Positions 25,667 to 36,300 of a stretch of 64,000 nucleotides of DNA are shown piece after piece; position 1 is the first letter of the stretch; each line of letters begins with the position of its first letter. The stretch spans positions 60,822,001-60,886,000 of the forward strand of contig OZ231126.1 of assembly GCA_965153355.1 (NCBI GenBank). Reading direction: 5' to 3'. Below the pieces are notes generated by a model. It ran no database searches, was not told the origin of the DNA, and saw only the letters and a list, made by a program, of their open reading frames with translations. The translations under genes were made by a program, and so were the position numbers. Source of the stretch: Flaccisagitta enflata (taxonomy: Eukaryota; Chaetognatha; Sagittoidea; Aphragmophora).

Positions 25667-26427
25667 GTATTTACCTTTTCCCTCAATTCTCCGCCCACTC
25701 CCAAACTGAAAAATGTATGATGCTCCTCGGACTATGTCGAAGCGATATGGTTAAGGAGTATGGATACGACCAAGTTCTTCGACCTATCATTGAGCGGCTC
25801 AACATACTTGGTTCACGCACTTTCAAAGTGGGTTCGGATGAAATAAAATTTTTCACTGGCACAGCTCTCGGCGACAATCTATGCCTCAACCCCTTGTCTG
25901 GGTTGAGAGCCAGTTTCACCAAAAGCATTCAATACCCGTGTCGTCAATGCGTAGCTGTTCATAAGGATATTCGCAATGTCTCCAATGCGGAAAACATGTT
26001 TCAACTGGCTAAGGGACTCCGAAGTCATGACAATTTTCTCAGCGATCTCAATTCTGGGGCTCACGGGATAGATAGAATGACTCCACTTCTCCATCTCCAT
26101 GGCTACGATGTTGCCAAAGACGCCCCGGGTGACATACCCCATAATTTTAACGGCGGCGTTGGTCGCCGTTACTTCATGATCGCCATAAAAAGCTTGGTCT
26201 CAAATTTTAGAAAAGAAATAACCCTGGATAAAATCATCAGTTTCTTTAAAGTTATAACGCTTCAAAGTGGACGTCATCGTCAAAACCCGATACCTACTTT
26301 CTCGTCGGAGCATTTCAACAAGGCAGATTCTTCTTTTCCCGGCGGTTTTAAAGAATTCACAACCACCATCCAATTAACCCCCGTCGCTTTTGCCCAGCAT
26401 CCAGATTACGCCATCGTTTGCCAGTGA
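25667..26427 (+). CDS. KDZ-like transposase, central part
   Basis: The block opens after a ACCAAAG acceptor with IYLFPQFSAHSQTEKCMMLL, continues DQVLRPIIERLNILGS, then TALGDNLCLNPLSGLRASFT and YPCRQCVAVHKD, the GDNL-x-LN-x-x-x-G...Y-x-CR-x-C signature of this transposase-like family. GDIPHNFNGGVGRR occupies the position of the second acid (family pattern D-x-MHD-x-x-EG), with the usual Glu replaced by Gly. It ends at TGA 26,425-26,427, and the same frame continues on the other side of the stop. Confidence 0.6.
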
Positions 26428-26439
26428 CCCCAATACAAA

Positions 26440-27948
26440 ATGTTGGTGTTGCTCAAAGACCTGGACGATTACTACTCACGTCCTCACTTAACTGGAGAAG
26501 ATATTCAAATAATGGATAAAATTCTTTTACAGTTGTACCAACTTCGCCTAGATATTACAAAAAATCCAAACTATGAGGCGGAATTGAAAATTTACGAAAA
26601 AGCAAAGCTTGAAAAACAACAGCAACAGCGTGGTAAATCTGCAAGAAATTCGCAAGCGCAATCGCAGTCCCGGTCGCAATCATCTATGCCCACTCGCCCA
26701 TCGAGTTGTACGACAAGGAAAAGAGGTCGCCAGGAACGGGTGGAAGATGAAGATGATGATGATGATGAGGATGACGATGAAGATGGATTGTCGTCTCGTA
26801 GTAAATCTGTAAGAAATTCACAAGCGCAATCGCAGACGCAGTCCCGGTCGCACTCATCTGTGCCCACTCGCCCATCGAGATGTACGACTAGAAATAGAGG
26901 TCGCCAGGAACAGGTGGAAGATGAAGATGATGATGAGGAGGACGATGAAGATGGATTGTCTTCTCGTAGTCAATCCGTAAGAAATTCACAAGCGCAATCG
27001 CAGTCGCAGTTCAGGTCGCAATCATCTAGGCCCAGTCGCCCATCAAGAGGTTCGACTAGAAAAAGAGGTCGGGAGGAACTGTCGGAAGATGAAGATGATG
27101 ATGATGATGATGAGGACGATGATGGAATAAATGTGGCGCGTGATAATGTCGCGGATGATGATGACTATGGTGTCGACGCCGACCAACTTTCTGAAGACGA
27201 GACTTTGTGTGAACCTGTACCGACTTCTTCCAAGCCCAAGAGAAAACGGTTACAATCGCCAAACCGTTACGTCCCTCCGATTGCACCCAAAGAACATTAC
27301 CTCGCCCATGGTACCCAAGGTATAAAGGACTTTGGCCCTGTTCCTGCGGGATCCTCCGGGTATAGGGGTGAACAGTCGCACTGCGTAGTAAAATCTGTCA
27401 TCAATGACGCAAATAACCGAAAAAACATTCTCCTTACGCCGGCAATCTCGCACGAGTACAAGATGGCATACCTATCCAGAAGGTCGCCCATTGTGAATCC
27501 GGTTTTTCAATGGAAAGAATTGCGGAATCAGGGGCCACCCTTTAATAATTCGCTCTCTTTTCTCGATGCTTTTGGGGAAGGTTCCTTTATCGAACTCGCT
27601 AACCTCGTTGTATTAAATACTCCCTATTTAGCTGGGACTTATTATCACAAGACCAATTGCGAGTTTGTGAAGATAGAGAAACTTTTAAAAGGTGTTGGAA
27701 ACGAAAAATTGGGTTTTTTTGGAAAATGTGTTTTTGCAGAAAGAGATGAAATTTTGGGCGTAATCAAATATCTGGAGTTTGAAGATAACGCCGCTGTTCC
27801 TTTGGCGCAATCCACATGCCTTGTTCTCCTCGGAGAGTTCAAAACCACGTTTATACGCAATGATAAATCCAAAATGGTTAACTTTCTTAGGAGAAAGTGT
27901 TATTACGCATATCCGCTTGTTGAGGGGTGGCGCGCCTTAGTTCCATGA
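26440..27948 (+). CDS. KDZ-like transposase, C-terminal part with Ser/Arg and acidic repeats
   Basis: This 502-codon block is in frame with the preceding one across a single TGA; the ATG at 26,440 may be only an internal Met. Residues ~60-230 are three imperfect repeats of RNSQAQSQ...RPS...TRKRGRQE followed by acidic runs. The C-terminal ~200 residues contain PKEHYLAHG, IKDFGPVPAG, GEQSHCVVKSV and NRKNILLTPAISHEYK, matching the family's PK-H-x-L-H, FGP, E-x-x-H and N-x-x-NI-x-x-T positions. That includes the candidate third acid (the Glu of GEQSH). The segment SSKPKR...NRYVPP recurs in the next gene downstream. An AATAAA at 28,066 lies just before the next start codon. Confidence 0.6.
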   Translation: MLVLLKDLDDYYSRPHLTGEDIQIMDKILLQLYQLRLDITKNPNYEAELKIYEKAKLEKQQQQRGKSARNSQAQSQSRSQSSMPTRPSSCTTRKRGRQERVEDEDDDDDEDDDEDGLSSRSKSVRNSQAQSQTQSRSHSSVPTRPSRCTTRNRGRQEQVEDEDDDEEDDEDGLSSRSQSVRNSQAQSQSQFRSQSSRPSRPSRGSTRKRGREELSEDEDDDDDDEDDDGINVARDNVADDDDYGVDADQLSEDETLCEPVPTSSKPKRKRLQSPNRYVPPIAPKEHYLAHGTQGIKDFGPVPAGSSGYRGEQSHCVVKSVINDANNRKNILLTPAISHEYKMAYLSRRSPIVNPVFQWKELRNQGPPFNNSLSFLDAFGEGSFIELANLVVLNTPYLAGTYYHKTNCEFVKIEKLLKGVGNEKLGFFGKCVFAERDEILGVIKYLEFEDNAAVPLAQSTCLVLLGEFKTTFIRNDKSKMVNFLRRKCYYAYPLVEGWRALVP

Positions 27949-28065
27949 GTTTCCAAATCTTGCGTTCCTCGTTCGTTTGTCATACTCTATATATGTTTTG
28001 TTTTCTGTTTTTTCTTGGCAGTCCTATAGTTAAAAGCGCTTTCCTGGCAATATCTCAAATTAAAG

Positions 28066-28071
28066 AATAAA
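28066..28071 (+). terminator. Poly(A) signal AATAAA
   Basis: AATAAA ~118 bases after the transposase-like stop, and one base before the ATG of the next gene. Confidence 0.45.
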
Positions 28072-28072
28072 T

Positions 28073-30016
28073 ATGGAAAAAGATATGAACGATCAAGAAA
28101 AATTCTGTTTCGTTGATGGATTGGAAGATTCGTCGAATGTAACGCTTTTTTCTCGCATTTCCTCTATTACGCCGGCGGGTTTGGAGGAAGTCTTTGGCCC
28201 CGCCGCTTTGTCGCAGTCATTCTCCCCTCTTTCTTCCTTGATTGCATTCTCGTCGCCTCCTGCTTCACCATCAGCCTCACCATCCTGTCACGGGTCTTCC
28301 TCGTCCAATGGTGATTCAGCTTTGGATTACGACGCCGAAGTCGCTCTCTCGTTAGAGAGGGAGGATTGGGATGTACGTGCTCATTCATCCGCGACGTTGG
28401 CTATCGCGCAGTCAGTCGAGGATTCCGTATCGTCAACGCAACTCGAAGCCAAGCAGGAATTTGTCGGAGGTGGCTCGATTTCCAATCTTGCGTCGGACCA
28501 CATATTCTTCGGGCACCCTCGTTCCTCGCCCTCCCCAACCATAATGGCAAGCAAAGCTACGGACTTGTTAACCTTTGGGAATATAAGCCCCATATCTCTC
28601 ACTTTCCAAGAGGAATTCAACTCTCAATGTTTTGGAAGTTTTGCTACGGATTTCCTTTTCGCTCCCATTCATATAGTGCGTAACAAACCTATCCTTCCTC
28701 TTATTTCTTAGTTTTTTTTTTTGAACTGGTACTGTGGAAGGAACCACTGTATTTTCAATTTTGTTTTTGCCATCTTTGGTTTTTGGGGGTTAAACAATAT
28801 AAGAAATCTTTTTTTTTTTTTACCTCGTCAACCCAAGTTAACATAACAAATTTTACAATACAGTGGTTCCTTCCTAATTCCTCAATTATTTTGTTTCCTC
28901 CCTTTCATTCAGGAGGGTGTGGATGAGTATTCCCCATCGATTGGGACCATCTCCAACGGTTGCTCGGGAGAGGTGGCTCAGGAAAGGCCTCCTCTGGCGC
29001 GCCGTCGTCTCGTGTTCTCCGACAACTTTGAGGTGGTGAAAAACAAAAACAACGACGACTCAGACAAAGAGAACCGTGTTTCTTCCAAGCCCAAGAGAAA
29101 CCGATACGTCCCTCCGTCGCCATTCCATAAGTCGCCGGTTTCCACCTCATCCCCACTCTCCGCTCGTGTTCCTGCCGCTTCCACTCCCCAGAATATTATC
29201 AGTCAAATGAAACATCAACGCTACGAGGAGGGCTTTCGCTGGGAAGATCATCTCCCTTGGATGCTGCGCGTGGGGGAGCAAGAATATTACTTCCCTGAAA
29301 TTCAGGATATTGCCGACTTAACCGTCTTCCTATACGACATCATGAAGAACTCTTGCGAAAAAAGTCCAAAGGCAGTCAACGTTTCTAAAGGCGACGGTAA
29401 CCACCACGTCCTGACCCCTTTCGATGGTCTGGGCCATGGTGCGGCGGTGAATGAAAATGTCTCTGTCATCTTTCGGCGTAATGGGAATATCGTATCCTCT
29501 CCACCGGCGATCCCCTACCTGGAGGCCGGCATTGGCGTTTCGCACTTCAATGTGGCCCAACATCCCATCGTTGATCCAGAACCCTCTGGCCAGCACATTC
29601 ACGCCCAAAATAATGTTTTTTTCGAGGTATATAGATCCTATAACTTTACTACACTAGCCTTTTTTGGTACATACTACCTGATGGGTACCTAATTTCTCTT
29701 TCATATCCATTATCACTTTCCTTTTTTGAAGGCGAATGGTCGATCTGCGTCCTTGGGGGCTTTCTCTTCGCTCGTTGCGGCTGCGTCTCGGCCCATTACC
29801 CCGGTTTTTTCCTCGACCATCACCATGTACATGAATCGGGCCAATGGGGAACTGTGGGAAAATATCGACCCCTGGATCTTCTGCGTTTCGCCCAAGGTTT
29901 ACGTAATCGAGGGTGTCGCACTAAAAAGGAAGTTTGTAAAGTTTCTCCATACAAGCATCATGGATGATTTTTGGAACGAAGAAAAAACCAGAAAACTTGG
30001 CCCTGTTCCTGCGTGA
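28073..30016 (+). CDS. Two-copy PW-domain protein of unknown function
   Basis: Exons 28073-28675, 28913-29626 and 29732-30016 join in phase 0. The N-terminal half is Ser/Pro-rich. Exon 2 carries SSKPKRNRYVPPSPF, shared with the transposase-like protein upstream, then the first PW domain (HLPWMLRVGEQEYYFPEIQD). Exon 3 carries a second (DPWIFCVSPKVYVIEG). The basic KRxRYVPP patch suggests a nuclear protein. The last residues, KLGPVPA and the stop codon, lie in sequence that closely matches 27,330-27,420 of the transposase gene, so the 3' end was supplied by a transposase fragment. The ATG follows an AATAAA by one base. No known family. Confidence 0.65.
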
Positions 30017-30110
30017 TGCTCTGGGTTTAGGGTAGGACAGTCGCATTGCGTTGTAAAATCTTTCTTCAATGACGCAAATAACTGTATATATATAATCGCA
30101 AATAATCGCA
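29990..30110 (+). pseudogene. Remnant of KDZ-like transposase C-terminal segment
   Basis: The stretch from CTTGGCCCTGTTCCTGCG through CAGTCGCATTGCGTTGT to CAATGACGCAAATAACTG aligns base for base with ~27,330-27,420 with few differences, including the coding of FGPVPAG, QSHCVVKS and NDANN. A TGA replaces the Gly codon after GPVPA, and that TGA is the stop codon of the preceding gene. It reads as a decayed, truncated second copy. Confidence 0.7.
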
Positions 30111-30545
30111 AATAACTGCCAGATCACTTCTGGGGTCCAAAAAATTGCGAAAAACTGAGTGTTGTATTTCACCGTTTCTCGGCGCATGTCAATAGCGTTG
30201 TTTTTTTAGGGTACACCAAGTAAACATTTTTATTTGTGCCAATTGTTTATAATTAGCAGCCAGAGTCCTTTTGCAAAATCGTGCCATTGGCGTTGAAAAG
30301 TAAACTGCAAAAGAGACCCAATAGGCACCTATGACGCTAAAGGTGTTATTTCCGAGTCCGTTATTCATACTTACATTTCCTCGTTGCCTTTAGACTGACC
30401 CTCATTTTAGCTGTTTATTGTTCGTACTAGTGGAGATAGAGTCGTACTCTTCCAATTGGAAAAAAAAATGTTTTTACAAAGTTTTATCTTTTTGGTTCTC
30501 AAAAATTTTCCTTGATCTTTAGATTAAAAATAAACCAGCCCATGC

Positions 30546-31586
30546 ATGAACGTTTTTTCTTGTTCCGGCCTGTCATCTCTCAATATGGGTTCGCTTGCTC
30601 CGAGGGACTATTTCAGGGAGCATTTCATTCTCAACTTCCACCTGGATGATTCCAATGTGGACCGCGGATATCTCACTCTAGGTACAGTTTACAAGGCTTG
30701 CTTTCTTCCCTTGTCAATGGAATTGAAATAAGTGTTCTTAGTGTATCAATGTATGTTGTGGCAACCATCTCTATGTTCATTCCTGACCCATGCAAATGTT
30801 GCCTCTTAGGTGCTCCACGTGGTGAAGCTTCTTATAGTCCATTGTACGCCATCATCATCGAACCTTGGGTGTATGCGGGTGGGACTGGGCCAGCAATTCT
30901 CGGTAGGAAAGGTTGAGTGTTTGAAGGAATGCTACGCGGCAGGCAAGGGCAAAAGTGCGGGGGGAGAGAAATGGAACGGCAATGTCTAAACATGGGAATA
31001 ATAAATGCATTTACGACATATGGAGGGAAAGAATAATTTGTGGATCAAAACAAGGGGAAGCCAAAATAACAACAGCAATGGAAATTACAAAGTTAATTGA
31101 CTTGTTATTGAAAGCATGAAGATAGAACAATTGCTTTGCAGATGTGCTCGGGTTGTTTGTGTGGTTTTGGACTTGTCAGAGTTGGTACAGGTTATTTTCT
31201 TTGTCCTGCATAAATTCTTTCCCTTTTAAGGTCAACATCTACCTGTCCTCAACGTAAACTTCGGGTCCCTCATGCCTCTCGACGGGAGCGTTCGTGGTAA
31301 TGTTGGCGAAAGCGGCACTGGTCGGGCAATCGTTGGGCGATCACCCACCTCTGTCCCTGAAATGGTCGTTGAGAGTGGCGATCGTTTTGAGGCCAGTCGT
31401 GCAATGGGAGGTGGGAATGATTCCTCTTTGCCACACCACAATGAACACCACGTCCAGCCTTGGATAGTATCTGTGGGCAATCAGCGTTTCGTCTTTAACA
31501 CTCACAATGCCAAGCTCATTATCGCCGAGGCTGTGGGTAGAGCTCAGGCGCTATCCTATAATGACCGCCGGAATGGAGCTAATTAA
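30546..31586 (+). CDS. PW-domain protein of unknown function
   Basis: Exons 30546-30681, 30810-30902 and 31230-31586 join by phase-1 introns, each splitting a Gly codon (G/GT). The first exon has LAPRDYFREHFILNFHLDD, the second YSPLYAIIIEPWVYAGG, and the third VLNVNFGSLMPLDGSVRG and the C-terminal PW domain VQPWIVSVGNQRFVFNTHNA followed by KLIIAEAVGRAQ. The start may be ATG 30,546 or a Met slightly inside it. The domain lies ~30 residues from the C terminus, as in three other members of the family. No known function. Confidence 0.6.
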
Positions 31587-32633
31587 ATGTTTCATTGAAA
31601 GGAACTGTGGTTAGGGTTCCAGTTGAGAGGAGAACTTACTTGACCGTCGTATAACGGGCGTATCGTTTTTATGTTGTTGAAATTGTCATACATCATGGAA
31701 ATACCAAATTTACATAAATCATCATGTCCATACATCTAACATATTTTATTATGTTTCCCTTAAAAAAACCTTTTTTTTACAGCCTGAATCAAAGATAAGG
31801 TTTCTTTACTTTGCATTACCCTAAGCGACTTAGGGATTGATCATTATCCAGTATTGTACGTTTCTCTTCAATTCAATCATCACCAGAGTGTAGTGGTTTG
31901 TGGATCCACAATTAGGATTTTTGTTTGATAGTTTCTTTTTGGATTTATACTATGACATGAAATGGGAGACATCCAGACTTTTGTTTAGCCATGCTCCGCG
32001 GCTGCATTTCAAATAAGGGTGTATGGAATGTTAATACGAATGTTTCTGTTAAAAAGGTAGAAAATTAATTGTTACAGTAAAAGATAAAACTTTTTTTTTT
32101 TTATTTTTAATGTAACTCCAAATAGTTGGTAAAAATACCACAGAAAATATAACCAGAAATTTTTTCCCTTTTTAATGATATACAACGTAAGAAATCCAAT
32201 ACCTACGCGGCAGGTTTGGTAACTGGCATCTCTCCCTTTTTGTCTTTTTTTTAGCCAATCACTGTTTTCCCATCAATCCAGCCCTTTTCTGTTTTGATAT
32301 TTTATATACAAACCATATACTGTTCAATTAAAAAACAGAAGGGCAAGGAACCCAATCCTAATATGGGTACCTCTTCACCATGTCTTCAACCTGGCCTGTG
32401 CAACACACGTGACCACTCTTGACCATTGTTTGTTTATGCTTTGTAACAAGGCTGTGATACCAGCTGTTTTTGTTTTCCTTTTTAAATTTGGTGGATACGT
32501 CCTTTGGTCTGATCTCACTCGCTCTCTCTTTGTCTGTCTCCACAAGCTTGTTTGTTCACTTTCATGTTTTTCACATGTGCACATGTAAGTGATCTTTCCT
32601 TAGTCCTATTGCACATCTTAAACATTTACGGCG

Positions 32634-33299
32634 ATGGGACATGACATAGGCTCCGGAGAAAATCTGCAATCCCTTCGTAACTTGATTTCGGAGATGTCCC
32701 TCTTTGGGGCTGACTTGAGTGAGAACTTGGGGGCCTGCGACAGTAACGTACCCGGTTGGAAGATTTGCGAATACTGTTTTCGTGGCATCGACGTTGAAGA
32801 CAACTTGTGCCTACACTGCCCCATTTGCCATCAGTCCCGGGAAGAAGTAGAAAGACTGAATCTATGGGGTCTTCGAAAATTCGCACCCGTCAGGTGAATA
32901 TCTCTTTAGTCATCCTGTCGCAGTGTTTCCTTCTTATTTTTTTCGTCTTGGTTGCCTGTTACAACGATACATGATGAAGAGACCTAGAAATTCAGCCCCT
33001 GCACACTTTTTCTCACTTTTGTCGATCTTTCCTTCATGAGGTTCTACTGCGACTTGAAGTGCTTTCAATTAGATTGGGCTCGCCACCGCCAGACGCACAA
33101 ACGGAAACTCGATCACATCCGTCGTCGATGCTCCAACTGCAACATCAGGGAACCTTGTTATGGGTTCTGGTCCCCTTGCGAATGGTGTCGCGCAGGCAGA
33201 ATTTTCAACGACTCTATGGAAATTGAACATTTCTTTTGTAGTCGTGAGTGTGAAAAGGCACAAAGAAAAAGTCACCCCCTGTCTATTTCTATGCAGTAG
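32634..33299 (+). CDS. Variant MYND zinc-finger protein (two fingers)
   Basis: Exon 32634-32893 and exon 33041-33299 join in phase 2 (AG/G before FYC). The first finger is split by the intron: ICEYC...CLHCPIC in exon 1 and FYCDLKCFQLDWARHRQTH in exon 2. This is the C-x2-C, C-x2-C, YC-x3-C, H-x3-(C/H) order of MYND domains, with His in place of the last Cys. A second finger follows (RCSNCNIREPCYGF, CEWC, FFCSRECEKAQRKSH) but ends early without a final ligand. MYND domains usually bind short proline-rich peptides of transcription regulators. The gene is a paralog of the one at 42,196, which has the same intron position. An AATAAA occurs at 33,402. Confidence 0.75.
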
Positions 33300-33401
33300 T
33301 TACTGCTCCATCACCTATCCGTCACCTGTGTTCCATGTTGATCATTAGTCACTTTTGCTGTTTCGGTATACATTGTTTTTTGCTTGACCTGTTTGGATAC
33401 C

Positions 33402-33407
33402 AATAAA
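33402..33407 (+). terminator. Poly(A) signal AATAAA
   Basis: AATAAA ~100 bases after the stop of the two-finger MYND gene. Confidence 0.5.
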
Positions 33408-33614
33408 GAAGGGTAATTTTTGATGATTATTGCTCACAACGTTATATATTTCATAGCGCGTTTGTACTCAAGACCACCGAGTACATTTAAATTTGAAAGA
33501 TTATGGTATATGTCGTATTCTTCTTTCTCATGCCCTCTTCTTATTTTCTTTGGGCCCATTGCTTAAAAACTATTTAGTGACTCAATTGGTAAATAGAAAA
33601 AAAATAAATTAAAC

Positions 33615-34524
33615 ATGTCCAGAGATTCATCTTCATCACCATCATCGTTTGGTCCATTGGATGGTAGCGTCGATCTTCCTTCATCCCCGTCTTCGGACAT
33701 GAAGGGACTGACGTCGTCTCAACCAACTGGGTCCTTTGACGGTCCACCCTTGGAGGGCACCGACTCAGGCGACACCTACTCAACCGAAAGCAGTTTGTCA
33801 CAGTCAGAATGCGGCGATGGGGATCACAATATTCGAACAGACTCGTCCAGTGAGGATGAAAGACCTCCAACCGTGGTACGAATATAACGCTGTACCTTGT
33901 TTAAGGTTCACAGTTGATAGTGGATCCACCTGTCAGAGATGCAAATCCCTTTTAGCAAAGTAACCATGCTATGCGGCAGGCAAGGACCTAAATATGGCAG
34001 AAGCACAGACGAGCAACGGGGAAGGGGTCAAGAAGTTGGGTATGAAAAATGAAAGTACGTAAAAGTGGGAATGATTATTTTTGAAAAACAAGAAAAAAAA
34101 ATGAAAGAACATATAATAAATTGGTTTTCATTTAAAAGAAAGAAGACGGAAAGAAAAAAAAATGAGTAAAAGCTGCCAAGCTCTGTAGAGAGCAATTCTG
34201 CTTCGTGGCGTTTATTGGAATCTGCCTCTCTGGGTGAGGTCAACTAGTTATCGTTTTGTTTGTTTTTAGGACCAGCCCAATATCCCGGAGGACAGTGAGG
34301 ACAGCTTGGATGAAAGTATCAGGGCGTTTGTCCCGGGTTGTCGGATTTTTCTCTCTTCGCTATCCAGTCCAGGAACCATATCGCAACTCGATGCAGTTCT
34401 CGCCAGTGGTCTCCCATGGACTTTTCACCTCATCGATAAAAAGCAATTCACTGCCAATTGCAAATTTGGGAAGTACCTTATGCACGCTTCATTAACAAAA
34501 GCGATGGAAATCGAAAGCGACTGA
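33615..34524 (+). CDS. Ser-rich PW-domain protein
   Basis: Exons 33615-33875 and 34270-34524 join in phase 0. Exon 1 is almost wholly Ser/Asp/Gly (SRDSSSSPSSFGPLDGS), ending EDERPPTV at the donor. Exon 2 has DQPNIPEDSEDS, then the PW domain GLPWTFHLIDKKQFTANCKF and GKYLMHASLTKAM, with the stop ~5 residues later. Gene structure, the TV at the splice site and the C-terminal domain are shared with the next gene (35,191), so they are tandem duplicates. AATAAA at 34,649. Function unknown; composition suggests a regulatory, possibly nuclear protein. Confidence 0.65.
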
Positions 34525-34648
34525 GCTTCGTTTTGTTAGAGATTCCGTTTATGGTTTTAATGTTTGCATTTTAGTCAACACATCCGACAATTTGTTTTCA
34601 GTGTGATTCATGACAATTGCCAGATCAATGGTATGTGTTTCCCAACGT

Positions 34649-34654
34649 AATAAA
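34649..34654 (+). terminator. Poly(A) signal AATAAA
   Basis: AATAAA ~125 bases after the stop of the PW-domain gene at 33,615. Confidence 0.5.
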
Positions 34655-34671
34655 TCTGTTTAGAGAAAGAG

Positions 34672-34886
34672 TGCAAAATTATATATAACATCTTTAGGTG
34701 AACTTCCGGTCATTTCTGACCACCTTTTTTTGAACATCAACAGGGACACTTTAACACCACCATGAAAATGAAATGAGTCGACTCATTTCTGTTTCATGGT
34801 GGTGTTAAAGTGTCCCTGATGATGTTCAATAAAGGTGGTCAGAAATGACCGGAAGTTCACCTAAAGTTGTTATATATAATTTTGCA
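34672..34886. mobile_element. Nearly perfect fold-back element
   Basis: GCAAAATTATATATAACA at both ends in inverse order, then AACTTCCGGTCATTTCTGAC and AGGGACACTTTAACACCACC. The arms are ~100 bp and meet at the centre GAAATGAGTCGACTCATTTC with almost no spacer. Confidence 0.85.
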
Positions 34887-35190
34887 AGCGCTCACGCCTA
34901 TATATGCCAAAAGAAGCTTAATCCGGTCATCTTTGACCAGCCTAAATCGATCGTTTTATTCAGGCATACGGTTCCTTTCAGTTGATTCGGTTTTAGCTTT
35001 GTACTCTTATCACCTTCTCCAATTCTGAAATGTAGGTGTAATGGATCTACAATTACGAAATTTCGTTTTTCATTTTCTCTTTTTTTAAAAAATATCTCGT
35101 TAATGTGCCCATTGCCTCCCAACCCTTCTGTTAAGTTTTTAGGTAAATTGATAAAAGACATTCAAAAAACATGTCAAAGAATTTAAAGAG

Positions 35191-35912
35191 ATGTCTTCAC
35201 CCTCATCCCTGCCTATCGAAGCGAAGGATTTTACTGCTTGTCCACCAACTCGGTCCTCCACTGGTTTCTCCACCGGCCCCTCCCTGGCGAGCAATGCGTA
35301 CGTCAAATCAGGGGAGAGCAGTTTGTCGACGGGTTCGTTCGAAATCAAGACTGAGTCTCCCAGTGAAGACAAGGAAACAACTGTGGTACTAAGACATATG
35401 TATATATCATTATACATTTTTATATAGCTCTTTCCTTTTAGAGCCTCTTGCTTGGTATTGGATCCTCATGTAATCCAGTAATCGCTGTTTTATTATAGGC
35501 GGCGCTCAAACCTATGGACGAGGGTCAGCCAAAAAAGAAAATAAAAGTGGAATGTTACGTCCCCTCTCCATCTGAGGAGGAGGATGAGGTGGCAGAGGAG
35601 GAGGAGGAAGTTGTTGCCTGCCAAAACGTTGAAGAGAACGCTGTCGATGACAATGATGGTACCTTGGACGTCTCCACCTCATCTGGTCACAGAAGCAGCT
35701 CATTCAACCCTCCATCCTCACCCCTCACCCCTGCTACTCACACGGTTACTCTCTCTTCGCACTCTGGTCCCGAAGCCATATCGGCCCTCGAGGAAGTTCT
35801 CGCCGAAGACCCGGTGTGGACCATGAAAGTTGGAGATACCCTCATCACAGCTTGTACCAATTATGGGAAGAACCTTTTGCTCGCTTCCATGGCCAAATAT
35901 TTGCAGGACTAG
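35191..35912 (+). CDS. Ser-rich and acidic PW-domain protein
   Basis: Exons 35191-35385 and 35499-35912 join in phase 0. Exon 1 (SSPSSLPIEAKDFTACPPT ... KETTV) parallels exon 1 of the gene at 33,615. Exon 2 has a basic patch KPMDEGQPKKKIKVE that could be a nuclear localisation signal, an acidic run, the module NAVDDNDGTLDVSTSS, and the C-terminal domain DPVWTMKVGDTLITACTNY with GKNLLLASMAKYLQD to the stop. The NAVDDN module recurs in the single-exon gene at 39,951. Unknown function. Confidence 0.65.
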
Positions 35913-36300
35913 ATTCACTCCTTGTAATGGACGGTTGTAAGCTTTTTATCTCATACAATGTCTCGACGTAAAGGGAAACACCTTTCAAGCGAGTGTCGTG
36001 CATGCAAGTTTTCATATCAACGATATGGCTTTACGTTATTTCATCTGTTGTTGGATGCAAGGTGTGATTTCTCACCTTAGTTTCATGGTAAAGTTATCAT
36101 GTCCCTTTGTAGGTTTATCAAAATGAGGTAAGGATTTACCTCAACTCCAAACTTTGTTTCCTTTGCTTTTTAGCCTCTCTGATTTGTTGCTTTTATTACT
36201 ATTCATAGGAGATTTAACTTGTACATACCCATTCCATTTAAAACTCATCGATACTGACTGTATATAATTGGGTACTTTTTCATGAAATCCTCTCTTTGTC

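Larger units (their letters stand above)
23884..27948 (+). mobile_element. KDZ-like C2H2 transposase locus, probably decayed
   Basis: Three consecutive coding blocks on one strand together show the features of the large C2H2 zinc-finger transposase-like proteins common in invertebrate genomes (KDZ/Zisupton-like). In order these are N-terminal zinc fingers, a first DDF acid pair, GDNL followed by a CRQC zinc knuckle, a GDIPH segment where the family has D-x-MHD, and PKEHYLAHG then GEQSHCVVK then NRKNI. Continuity is broken by an in-frame TGA at 26,425-26,427 and by an unresolved exon near 25,303-25,470. I did not identify terminal inverted repeats or a target-site duplication. Confidence 0.65.

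Noticed and set aside
30630-30681. LDDSNVDRGYLTLG as a second transposase DDF remnant
   Set aside because: Looks like LDDFNADKGYSKRG, but the exon splices cleanly into a PW-domain gene and no other transposase segment is near it.
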